From assembly GCA_019448385.1 (NCBI GenBank), contig JAGTXO010000003.1, positions 806,001 through 870,000 of the forward strand: a stretch of DNA of 64,000 nucleotides, read 5' to 3'. The position numbers and the translations under genes are program-made. Under the pieces are notes generated by a model. The model was given only the letters and a program-made list of their open reading frames with translations, did no database searches and had not been told where the DNA came from. Of this stretch, positions 39,645 through 49,400 are shown in pieces (position 1 is the stretch's first letter; every line of letters starts with the position of its first letter). The DNA comes from Diacronema lutheri (taxonomy: Eukaryota > Haptophyta > Pavlovophyceae > Pavlovales > Pavlovaceae).

Positions 39645-42600
39645 CAACGCGCGCTCGTCGAGCGTCGCAAGGAAGAGCGGCTGCGCGCCCTCGGACGTCG
39701 CCTCAAGCGTCTCCGCCAGGTGGCGGCGCACCCACGGCGAGATCAAAAGCTGGCTGAGGCTTGCGAGCGCCGGCATCGCGTGCGCGCTCTCGAGCCCGTA
39801 CCCGCGCGCCGGGCCGCCGAGCGCGCTCTCGGCCGCATGCGCGCCGCGCGCCGTCCACGAGGCATGCCCGTCCGCGTACGCGGAGGGCAACGTGCTGGAC
39901 GGGTCCGCCACCCATCGGCCCGTCGTCGCCGGCGGCAGAGGGCCAACCGCTGACGCCGGCGCGCCGCCGGCAGCAACGGCCGCAAATGCCGCCGGCCGCC
40001 GGCCGCGCCTAGCCGAGCGTGCGCCGCGAAGCATGCGCGCCCAGGACGCGGTCGACCGCGGCCGCACCCATCCTGAGAGCAGCGCCGTGTATGCGCGCGT
40101 GCGCGGATTGTGCGTCGATCGCGTGCGCGACGGGCTCGGCTGCGAGCTGCGCGGCGTCAAACCGTCCGCCGTGCTCATGTCGACCGCCGGCGTCTGCCTG
40201 CCTCCTCGCACGTCGTCCGCGCCGACACTGCGCGGGAGCACGCGCGCGAACAGCGCGGGCGTGGCGACGACGCGCGCGGGCGGCGGCGCGCATTGCGCGC
40301 CGCCGCCCTCGGTGCCGCCATACGTCGATGTGCTGCCCGACCCGCCCGAGCCGCGCCGCGACACGACGTCGGGCGTCACCGCAGCGCCTGTGCGGCAACC
40401 GCCGCTGGTCAGCTGCTGCCACGTCGACGCGAATGCCTCGCCGGACGAACGCGCCGAGCATGCCCAGTCGCCGCGATCCTCGCCCAAGCCGCGTGGCGAG
40501 CCGTTGGCGGCGCGCGCGTCCCGTGCGGCCGCGCCCGACTCGCTCAGCGAGCGGGAAGTGGCAGAGCGGTCCGCGATGCGCGCGCGGAAGGGCGAGGCGC
40601 GCGGCGAGCCGTCGGCGGCGCGTGCGTCGCCGTCGGCGAGGAGGCCACGCCGTCGGAGCGACGCGCTCAGCAGCGACGACATCTCGACATGCACCATGCC
40701 CATCTGCGGCTCCGCCCGGCTCACCTGCGAGTCCAACCGCCCGCCGCTCGTCCGACCGTGCGACGGCGCGACCTGCGCATAGAAGGACCCGCCGCCACCG
40801 CCGCGCAGCTCTGCCCTGCCGCACCACGCACCGCCATGCGCGCCGCACGCGCATCCCGCGCGCGCGCTCTGCAGCAGCAACGAGCTGCGCGGCGGCAGCG
40901 GCAGCTCGGCGCCGACGGCACCTGCGCGCGCGCACCCGCTGCGCGTCGAAGAAGACCTCCACGTCTCCTCCTCGTCGCGCGCCACGCGCCGGCTCGCCGC
41001 AGCCACGGCGATCGCCGCCGCGGACGCGAGCGTGGGGTTCGCACCGCCAGAGGCACGCGCAAAGGGCAGAGCGGGCGCGCCGCCAGCCACACTCGGCCGG
41101 CGACTGTCTGCGCGCCAGCATCCCGAATCGGAGTGCGCGGACGCGCGCGCCGCACGCCACGGGCTCGGGAGCGGCCGCTGCCGCGAAATCACGCCCGCAT
41201 CCGTCGCGGCGCCCGACACGCGCGGGCGCGCGGCGGGCGCGGCGTACGCGCGCAGGCACGCGCCATTGCCGCGCGCGGCGTGCAGCGGCGACGCCGTGCC
41301 GCTCGCGCGCGCGACGAACGGCGCGCGAAACGAGTGCTGTTGCGTGATGGGGCGAAGGCGGAGGCCGGCTGATGTGCGCGCCGTCGCAACGGCCTCGCCC
41401 TCACCGCCGAGCGAATGGACGAGGTGCGCGGTCATCAGCACACCCGAGTGGTGCGCGTGGCCGCACAGCGGCGCGCAGCCGAGCGCCGTGCGCGAGAGCG
41501 GCGCGACGCGCGCCGACAGCTCGGCCGCGAGCGTCACCGCGTCGCCGCACGCGACAAACGAGGTCGACGGTCGCACCGTGCCGCGTGCGCGCGTCTCGCC
41601 CGCGCCCGCACCCGCGCCCGGCGGCGCTTCGCGCGCGGGCGGCGCGGGCTCGGACGCGCCCGCGCGCCCAGCAGCGCCGCGCTCGCCGGCGGCGTCGGCG
41701 CCGGCGCCGGCGCTGCAGTCGTCGGCGGGCGCGGCGAACCCGACGGACACATGGCCGCACGAGATGCCGATGCCGAGGTGCGAGTCATACTCGCTGCCGT
41801 CGCGCTGGAACTGCGACGCATGCGCGGCGAGCAGGTCCGCCGCCACGCACAGCGCAGCCTGCGCGCGCGCCGCAAGCAGCCGCCCGTCGCGCAGCTCGTG
41901 CGCGCGTTCGCCCAAGCCGCCGGCCGCGCCGTGCCATCCCGTGCCCGCAACGGGCGGTGGTGCGCCCCACTCGCAGCTGTACGCGCTCGAGAGGCCGAGC
42001 GGGCCGATCGCGAGCAGCTCCGTCGCGCCGAGCGCGACGAGCTGGTGCCCGCGCGCGGAGAGCGCGCGGTCGGCCGCGTCGAAGAAGCGCGAGAGACGAA
42101 GAAGCGCGTCGCGCCGGCGGCCGGGCGAGGCGGAGCCGACCACCTCGTGAAAGCCACTGACACGCACATGGATCACGATCGATGTGGTGTGCACAGGCGA
42201 CGTGAGCGAGCACTGCAGCGCCGAAGCGCGCCGCGGCGGTCCGCGCTCGCCGCCGCCATTGCTACCTTCGTGAGCAGCGGGCGGCGGCGCAAGTGCGGGC
42301 GGCGCGGCGGGCGCGCGCGGCGGGCCGCGAAGCGCGCAGCGCGGAAGCAGGCACGCGCGGATCTGCTGCGTGTCGAGCGTCACAAGCCGCAGCTCGCGCA
42401 ACGCCGCGTCGCGCCGCATGCACAGCTGCGAAGCGCGCGGATTGGCGGGGCGCGCGTCACCGGTCGGGTGCGCGTGAGCGCGCGCGAGCGCGCGCATCTG
42501 CGAGGGTGCTCCGCGGCGCGCGGCCCGGGTTGGCGCAACGCGGGCGAGACGGCGCGCGTGCAAGCGCGCGTGCGCGCGCGCGCGCACCGCGAAGAGTCTG

Positions 42601-43268
42601 CGCTGCGCGCCCTCGCGCGCGTGCAGGACCGCGAGCGCGCCGACGCCACCCGCGATGAGCACAAGCGCGAGTTCGACGTTCCCCGCGCCCAGCTGCCGCG
42701 CCTCCCAGTCGGCCGGCGCACGCGACGCGCCGCCGACGCGCTGGAGCACCACGAGCGCTGCGATGCGCACGAGCCACAGCGCGAGCACGACCGGCAGCGC
42801 CTGCGCAAGCACGAGCGGCGACGGCTCCTGCAGCGGGCGAGCCGCGACGAGAGCGCTCGTCAGGAGAAACCGGCGCTGGCCAGGCGTAGGCGCGGCGAGC
42901 TCCTCGATCAGAACAATCGCGGCGAGGCGCACGGCCGTAAGCGCCACGTGCACCGCGGGTGCGTGCCGCCGAAGGAACGAGCCCTCGCGCGCCCACGCCG
43001 CCGGCAGGCCGACCAGCCGCTCGACGAGCAGCAGAGCAAACAGCCAGCCCGAGACGCGCTGCCGAAGCGCCGAGAAGGCGACGAGTAGCACGACGGGCAG
43101 CAAAGCGAGCGCCGTGTCCGCGCGCCAGCGCCCGGCGAGAGCCGAGCGCTTGTGGCGGCGGAACGCCGCCTCATCAACCAGCATCCGCCCTGAGAAGCGA
43201 CGCCACCCTCCCCCCACTTTGGCGACTAGAGTTTCCCCTACCCGTCTCCGAACCGCGTATATGGTCAT
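34188..43268 (-). CDS. Transmembrane adenylyl-cyclase-like protein with C-terminal kinase-like domain
   Basis: One uninterrupted frame of 3,026 residues; a second in-frame ATG lies at 43184. Residues 52-216 hold about six membrane helices. Residues about 358-640 look like a class III cyclase domain (IHVRVSGF, GIGISCGHVSVGF, VACGDAVTLAAELSARV). After a long disordered linker, about 1,428-1,775 holds roughly six more helices, and about 1,834-2,030 a second cyclase-like domain (VHVAYGRVSRGVLHVGDRLV, WGLPVELAERF). This is the two-by-six-helix layout of animal adenylyl cyclases. A kinase-like domain follows from about 2,333 to 3,010, split by about 415 inserted residues; its end (YLAPEVVRAQHYTTASDFWALGCVLYEATCG) is AGC-like. 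The metal aspartates expected in the first cyclase block are not there (R in place of the first D). In the kinase the lysine is Arg (VVVRSL), HRD is VCD, and DFG is unrecognisable. Both parts may be regulatory only. Confidence 0.72.
34971..35006. repeat. 9-bp tandem repeat, four units
   Basis: CGCGTCACG is repeated about four times and encodes a (DAR)n stretch in the kinase-like part of the giant cyclase-like protein. Confidence 0.85.
39607..39645. repeat. GGC/GCC triplet run coding poly-alanine
   Basis: About 12 consecutive GCC codons on the minus strand give a poly-Ala run in the linker between the two halves of the cyclase-like protein. Confidence 0.85.
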
Positions 43269-43383
43269 ACCGCCTCGTTTTACTCAGGATATCCAAAAGG
43301 GAAGGTGATGCCTTGGCTGGGCGGGAGCTGGAACTAGATTTTTTCTTATTAGGGTAGGGCGACCGGGCAACGAGGCCGCCATC

Positions 43384-43989
43384 ATGAATCTCGCCGCGGT
43401 CGGCGCCGGGCTTGCGCGCGGCGGCGGTGGGGCGGCGCGCGCGCTGAGCACGGCGTCGGCGGCGCCAGCGGTCACCGTATCGCGCGTGCGCCGCGCGCTC
43501 AAGATCAAGCCCGATCGCCTCGTCGACCCGGCGCACGCCGACCCACAGGTCTCGCGCCTGCACCGCGAGATGACGAGCCGGCACAAGTGGGCTGTGCGAA
43601 ACCACGCGAAGACGGCGGCAGCTAAGGGGGCGGCCGGTGCGGAAGCCGAGCTGGACGCCGAATCCGCCGACGCGCCCGTCGACGAGCCGCGCCGTCTGCA
43701 CGTCGACCGCCTCCAGATCTCGCGCGCGGGCGACCACGTCGAGGTCGAGCTGCTGCTTACGGGCGTCGTCGAGCCGCCCGAACGCGCGGACGCGGGCGAG
43801 CGCACGTTTAAGAAGCGCACGTATCCCGATGTGGGCTACTCGCCGGCGGCCCTCGGCGACACCCGCGCCTTCGAGTCGGATGGCTTTCTCGACGCCGTGC
43901 GAGCGTCGATGCACGCCAGGCTCCCGCCGCTGCCCGGCACGCGCGCATTCGCGCCGCGCGCGGGCGGCCGCCGCACGCAGGAGCAGTGA
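43384..43989 (+). CDS. Small protein with mitochondrial-type leader, function unknown
   Basis: The 201-residue product begins with a leader free of acids (MNLAAVGAGLARGGGGAARALST), like a mitochondrial presequence. Then come a basic segment with organised sequence (RVRRALKIKPDRLVDPAHADPQ, then SRLHREMTSRHKWAVRNHAK), an Ala-rich hinge, and a second ordered segment of alternating hydrophobic residues (RRLHVDRLQIS, HVEVELLLTGVV) ending in Lys/Arg-rich FKKRTYPDVGY. A small basic mitochondrial protein of this kind could be ribosome-associated, but I cannot name it. It is head-to-head with the cyclase-like gene, 115 bp between starts. Confidence 0.65.
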   Translation: MNLAAVGAGLARGGGGAARALSTASAAPAVTVSRVRRALKIKPDRLVDPAHADPQVSRLHREMTSRHKWAVRNHAKTAAAKGAAGAEAELDAESADAPVDEPRRLHVDRLQISRAGDHVEVELLLTGVVEPPERADAGERTFKKRTYPDVGYSPAALGDTRAFESDGFLDAVRASMHARLPPLPGTRAFAPRAGGRRTQEQ

Positions 43990-44238
43990 GCCGCGGTGGC
44001 GGTGGGCGGAGCGCCGAAACGCCGCGCCCTGGCGGCGCGGCGCCGGCCGCCGCCCACAAGCAACATGCTTCGCGTTCCTTTCGCGCAATGATTGACGCCC
44101 AAGCCGCCGTCGTCGTTCGGCGTCGTCGCACAGGCGCACCCAGTCGCGAGCACGCGAATGAACCTTTGGCTAAAAGGTATACCCCCAATACCGGGTCTTG
44201 GCAGGCGGTGCACCTGAGTCGCGAGGTTCATCGAAACA

Positions 44239-45648
44239 TCAGAAGAAGCGCGCCGCGCGCCTCTTGTAGCCACCAAAGAGCGACGGCAGGTTGCAGCCAT
44301 CCGAGGCGATAGGGTAGCCGCGCGAGGCCTTCACCTTCTTGGCCGCAAGCTCCGCGTCCACGGCCTGCGGTGCGGCATGCGCGGCGCGCGCGCAGGAGCC
44401 GGCGCGCGCACACACAGCCGGGCGAGCGGGCGGACGTGTGGGCGCTGCAGCAGGCAGGCGGGCATGCGCGCAGGCGCGCGCGCGCCTTCCACTGCTGCTG
44501 GAACGTGGAGTATGACTCGGCTTGCCGTCCTGGCCCCACGACGACGTCCACGCCGCCTGTCGACGCGGACTGCGAGATGACGTGAAAATCCTTGTGCCCG
44601 TACGCCTTTGCGACCGCAGCAGCAACATCCGGCCGCACGCGCATCTCGCTCGTCGGGATCACGCCCTGCCGCCGCGGCTGGTCCGGCGGGTGCTTTGCGT
44701 TGGCGAACACCTCCGCCGCCGCGATCCCGTGCACCGTGCGCGTGCGCGCGGCCTCGGGCGCGAGCACGCCGTACGAGCGCAGGTGGCCGGAGGAATTTTC
44801 CCAAGAAGCCTTTTCAGCGCGCGAGAGCGCGAGCTCGTGGCGCATCTGTGCGAGCGAGACGCGGAGCTGCGATTCGTGCGACGAGAACGATGCCGCGTCG
44901 AGTGCGCGCCAGAGCAGCGTGAGCGAGAGCGTCGGCGCGCCCGGCCCGCCCGTCAGCTTGAGCACGCGCGTCTCGTTCGTGGCGGCGCGCAGCTCGCCGA
45001 CGCGAAGCGACGCCCTGCCCTGCAGCTGTGAGTACGCGGGTGACTTGACCTTGCGCATCGAGTCGTCGTCGTACACCTCGACGTGCAGCGTATCGCCGCG
45101 CGCGCAGCTGAGCTGCAGCTGCTCGTTCCAGAGCGGCTCGAGCGACTTGATTGTCGATGAGCGCTTGGGCTCGCCGTCGTTGATGCGCAGCGACACGTAC
45201 GAGTCAGCGAGGCCTGCGGCTCGTCGAGGAGTGTGACGCGGACAGGATCTTGAGCATGCGTGGTGAGCGGATTCAGATGGCCAATGCGCCGGCGGCACGC
45301 ATCCGCGTGCGCCGAGCGGTGCGCGCGCGCGCGCGCGCGCGGGCGCACCGTCGTCGTCGAGCGGGTAAAAGTTGCGACCACGCTGGACTTCGATGAATAG
45401 GCGGCCTGGCTTCTTGTCCGGGTCCATCGATGCACCAGTCGGCGGACCGTATTTGTATTCCCACGTGACCAGCGCCCTGCGATGGCGTCGCCATGCGCGC
45501 GAGCGCGCAGGCCGTGCGCGTCACACGGCGGAACGCGGCGCGCGCGGATCGACCGGCGCGGTGCGCATCAGGCGACGCACTTCTTCTCGCGCTCCATCGC
45601 CTCCTTGAAGATCGCAGTGCCAATCGTGTCGGTCGTCGGGACGTTCAT
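44239..45648 (-). CDS. C2-domain protein, four exons
   Basis: Exons in coding order are 45581-45648, 45349-45476, 44486-45213 and 44239-44364, giving 349 residues (MNVPTTDTIGT to YKRRAARFF). Phases fit at each join: EREKK/ALVTWEYKYGPP, YPLDDDG/LADSYVSL and QQQWK/AVDAELAA. The C2 fold, a calcium- or lipid-binding beta sandwich, starts at RLFIEVQRGRNF and runs through DSYVSLRIND, LEPLWNEQLQLS and LHVEVYDDD; acidic residues sit at the usual calcium loops. C-terminal sequence has a helical segment (SLAQMRHELALSRAEKASWE) and an ordered tail I do not recognise (VRPDVAAAVAKAYGHKDFHV). Introns 45477-45580 (104 nt) and 45214-45348 (135 nt, stopless) are GT-AG; 44365-44485 (121 nt) appears GC-AG. It shares a 169-bp divergent spacer with the potassium channel gene. 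Exon 1 could begin further upstream. Confidence 0.8.
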
Positions 45649-45817
45649 TGTCGAAAAGACAGGCAATCAGCGCCCCCCTTGGCGCGGCGCGCGCGTGCCG
45701 GCCTCGGCCGTCACGAGCGACGTAACGTTCGATGTTCGCCCCCAGGCGACACACTATGGAAATATACAATTATGGGGATAATATTTGAAAGTTGAGAAAG
45801 CCACCGGCCTCCTATTC

Positions 45818-47691
45818 ATGACGACGGCCTGCGACCTCGGTCCGCGAGAGCTGGAGCGCGGCACGACCATCCGACTCGTCGAGCACGCGTGGGACAGCCA
45901 CCTGGTGGCCACTTCAATTGCGGCGCTTCTACTCAATTCAGTGCTCGCTTATGACGTCGAGCGCGTGCCGCTCAGCGTCGGCGAGCCGACGTTTGCCGCG
46001 CTTGCGAACGGATCAGTGCATGCCGACGTGGAGACGTGGCCCGATACTCACGCGATGGTTTTCCGGCGGCACGTGCGTGTGCGGCAGGATGTGGTCTCGC
46101 TTGGCACCGTCGGGTACGGCGGCCAGAGCGGATTGTACGCCACACCGTCGCTCCTCGATCCGGCGGCGTCTTGGCGCGCTCTCCGGCTGAACGACACGAT
46201 GTCTCGCGCGCCGACGAGCGCCGAGCTCGGGCGGAGCGCGTCGGACGTGCACGTGGGCGCCGAGGCGCTGTGTGCGCCCGAGCCCGCGCGCTGTCCGCTC
46301 GTCATCCACCCATCGCGTGAGTACGAGGAGGGCATCGTCGAGGGGCTCGTCGATGGGCTCGGCTTGGACGCCGCGGTGTGGTACGCGCAGAGCGAGGGCG
46401 CTTTCAACCGGCTCGTGCGCGAGCGCGTGGAGGCGGGCGAGCCGACATTAGCATACGCGTGGCGACCGAGCCGTCTCATCGCGGGCCTCGCCTCTGAGCA
46501 GTTTTCGCGCGTCTTCCTGCCCGAGCATGGCCGTGGGTGCACGCACAACTTGACGGCGAACGACCGCCGCGTCGAGTGCGATTTCCCGACGCAGACGCTC
46601 GTCAAGCTGAGCGCGTCCAACCTGGCGCGGCGGCAGCCGACGGCCGCGCGCCTGCTCTCCGTGTTCACCATCCCGCCGAGCGTGCTCGATGAGATGATCG
46701 ACCGACTCGCGCGCACGCGCGGCGCGGACGACACAACGAAGGACGGCGTGCGCCGCGCTGCGGACGACGTCGCGTGCGCGTGGCTGCAGGAGAACCGCGA
46801 GCTGTGGGCGCCGTGGATCACGTCGGCACGCGCGAGCAGCGCGCCCCAGTCCGCCGCCCTCGCCGGCGGTCTCCTCGTCGGCGTCAGCCTTGCTCTGTGT
46901 CTCCTCACGTGCTGTTGCGAGCGCCTCCGCCAATCAGCGCTCATCGCGCGTCGCGCGGCCGTGGCTCGCGGCGAGGCGCCGGGCGCGCTGGGCGGCCGGC
47001 TCCACGCGGCGAGTCACGGGCTGCCGCGGCCGATCGCGCGCGTCGTGCGCGCCATCTCGCGCGTCCATAACACGGCTGCGCGTCGGCTCGGCTTCGCGCC
47101 GAGCGCGGCGTGCGCCGCGCGTGCGGTCGCGGTGGCGCGTGACGAGCAGGGCGGGGCCGGCGCGCCGTCCGCTGGCGCACCCGCCGTCGCACCCGCCGTC
47201 GCCGCCGTGACCTCTCCCGAGCCGCCACCGCGCACCGTCGGCGACGCTCCGGCAGCGCGCGCGGCGCCCTCGCAGTCGTGCGTCTCGGGCAGGACGTGCC
47301 GGCAGCTCGCCGTCTCGATCGGGCTGATCCTCGCCTCGCTCGCGCTCTCGGCGGCATTCTACGGCGTCGTCGAGGGCTTCTCGCTCGTCGAGAGCTGCTA
47401 CTTTGCCGTGCGCGCCGCGCCGCGCGCGCGCCGCCCTCCCCGCCCCAAGCCCCCCCCCCCCCCCCCCTTCCCCTGGGCGCATGCACACCGACCCTCCCAC
47501 GTACCACGCCGCCCTCCCCGCCCCAAGCCCCCCCCCCCCCCCCCCCCCCCCCCCCCCTGGGCGCATGCACACCGACCCTCCCACGCACCACGCCGCCCTC
47601 CCCGCCCCAAGCCCCCCCCCCCCCCCCCCCCCCCCCCTGGGCGCATGCACACCGACCCTCCCACGCACCACGCCGCCCTCCCCGCCCCAAG

Positions 47692-47722
<31 letters not shown>

Positions 47723-49312
47723 TGGGCGCATGCACACCGACCCTCCCACGTACCACGCCGCCCTCCCCGCCCCAAGCCCCCCCCCCCCCCCCCCCTGGGC
47801 GCATGCACACCGACCCTCCCACGCACCACGCCGCCCTCCCCGCCCCAAGCCCCCCCCCCCCCCCCCCCCCCCCCCCCCCTGGGCGCATGCACACCGACCC
47901 TCCCACGCACCACGCCGCCCTCCCCGCCCCAAGCCCCCCCCCCCCCCCCCCCCCCCCCCCTGGGCGCATGCACACCGACCCTCCCACGCACCGCGGCTCC
48001 TTGCCGCCCGAGCGCGCAGGTGGTCACGTTCACGACGGTGGGGTACGGCGACGTGACGCCCAAGACGGTGAAAGGGCGTGGCTTCACGATCCTCTTCGCC
48101 CTCCTCTCCATGGGCGTTCTCGGCATCGCGCTCGTCACCTTCGTCTCCGCGCTGCTCGAGGCGGAGGCGCGTGCGCGCAAGCGTCTCCTCGACGCGTCGC
48201 TCCGTTCGCTCGACCGGATGCGCAGCCGCTCTCGCGCGCGCCTGCCCAAGCACTCGCCGCTCGGCGGCCGGCTCGGCCATCGCGCGCCACGAGCGGGCGG
48301 CCATGCTGCCGCGCTCGCTGGCGCGGCATCGCTCGACACGCCGGCAGCGGTCGCTGCCGCGCAGCTGCACGCACCCGTCGCGCCGTCCGGCCGCGCGGAC
48401 GGCGACGCGCATTCGAACGAGGAGGAGATTGCGCACGTGATCGAGGAGCAGGTCCAAACGCCGCTGCAATTTGCGCTGACGGCGTTTCGCCTTGCGCAGC
48501 CCATCCTCCTGTGCATCTGCCTGCTCGTCGCGCTCGGCTGCGGCCTCGAGGGCTACAGCCTCGTCGACGGCATCTATTACGCGGTGATCAGCGTCACGAC
48601 CATCGGCTTCGGCGACCTCTCGCCGCAAACGGCGAGCGGGCGCGCCTTCGCGTGTGTGCTCCTCCCCTTCTCCGTCGCGTCCACCGCCAAAGCGGTTTCT
48701 GCGCTCGTGCAGCACACGCAATTCCAACTGCTCCTCTCAAAGACCAAGGACGTCACCAAGCTCCTGCAAAGCTCGGGCGCCGCGTCGCTCACGGAGGTCG
48801 AGTTTGTGCTGCACGTGCTCGTTGTCCTGTACGACGTCGACGACAAGGTCGCCGACGCGCTGCACGCCCAGTTCCGCGCGCTCGACCGTGATCGGAACGG
48901 CGTGCTCGACCTGGCGGACCTCATCGAGTGCAGGCGGCGCGAGGAACCCCTTCTGTCCGTGCGCCAGCAACTCGCGCGCAGGCGAGCGCCGCCTGCCGGC
49001 GCCGTCTCCGTGCTCGCGCAGCTGCGCGCCCGGGCACGCGGGCACGCGCGCAAGGCGCCGGAGCACGCCCCGATGCCCGCGCACAGCGCAGACTCCGAAT
49101 CCGTCGAGCACGCGCGAGCCGGCGCGTCCGACGAGGTGGACGTGCGAGTGAGCCGCTCGCCTGCAATGGACGGCGTGGACACGACGGCGGACACGGCCGC
49201 GCCGTCGGCTGGGGGCGGCGTGGCCGACGTCGAGCGCGCAGACGGCGCGGCGGATGACCGCATAGCTGACGGGACGTGCGAGGGGCAAAATTCAGCGGCG
49301 GATCGCGTGTGA
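45818..49312 (+). CDS. Betaine-binding-protein/two-pore K+ channel/EF-hand fusion
   Basis: Exons 45818-47407 and 48020-49312 give 960 residues. Residues about 17-300 match the ProX/OpuAC family of periplasmic glycine-betaine binders: RLVEHAWDSHL, ADVETWPDTH (ProX NWTPLH), GEPTLAYAWRPSRL (ProX YYTWTPYW), RRQPTAARLLSVF and the end LWAPWI. Two of the three tryptophans of the ProX ligand box appear kept; the third (GWGCEG in ProX) aligns with SREYEEG. A helix at about 344-368 follows. Then come two pore units: M1 near 494-517, filter TTVGYGD (535-541), M2; and M3 near 691-709, filter TTIGFGD (about 724-730), M4. Both filters are potassium-selective. An EF hand (FRALDRDRNGVLDLADLIE) lies near 814-838. 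Predicted topology: binding domain outside or lumenal, EF hand cytosolic. No signal peptide is visible; AG acceptors at 45787-45800 leave room for an upstream exon. Confidence 0.85.
47431..47990 (+). repeat. Minisatellite, seven units with poly-C tracts, inside a channel intron
   Basis: Seven copies of TGGGCGCATGCACACCGACC-type sequence start at 47474, 47558, 47638, 47723, 47796, 47880 and 47961, giving spacings of 84, 80, 85, 73, 84 and 81 bp. Each unit continues through a CCCTCCCACG(C/T)ACCACG part and GCCCTCCCCGCCCCAAG into a C run of roughly 17-30 bases. Length differences are almost entirely in the C runs. The array fills the 612-nt intron 47408-48019. Run lengths may be uncertain in the assembly. 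Confidence 0.95.
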
Positions 49313-49400
49313 CCTGTGACTGTGTACCCCCGCAAACCCTTGTTTGCAAATCGCGCGTGCCGGTGCCCGCGCACAGCGCGACCGCCAAAACCGTGTCCGC

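Noticed and set aside
37029-40782. Plus-strand frames of 974 and 869 residues
   Set aside because: These are antisense shadows of the cyclase-like gene, rich in Arg, His and Ser, without recognisable folds.
47403-48056. Long poly-proline/poly-glycine reading frames in several frames and on both strands
   Set aside because: They are translations of the poly-C minisatellite in the channel intron; the stretch lies between conserved M1 and the pore filter and has GT and AG borders.
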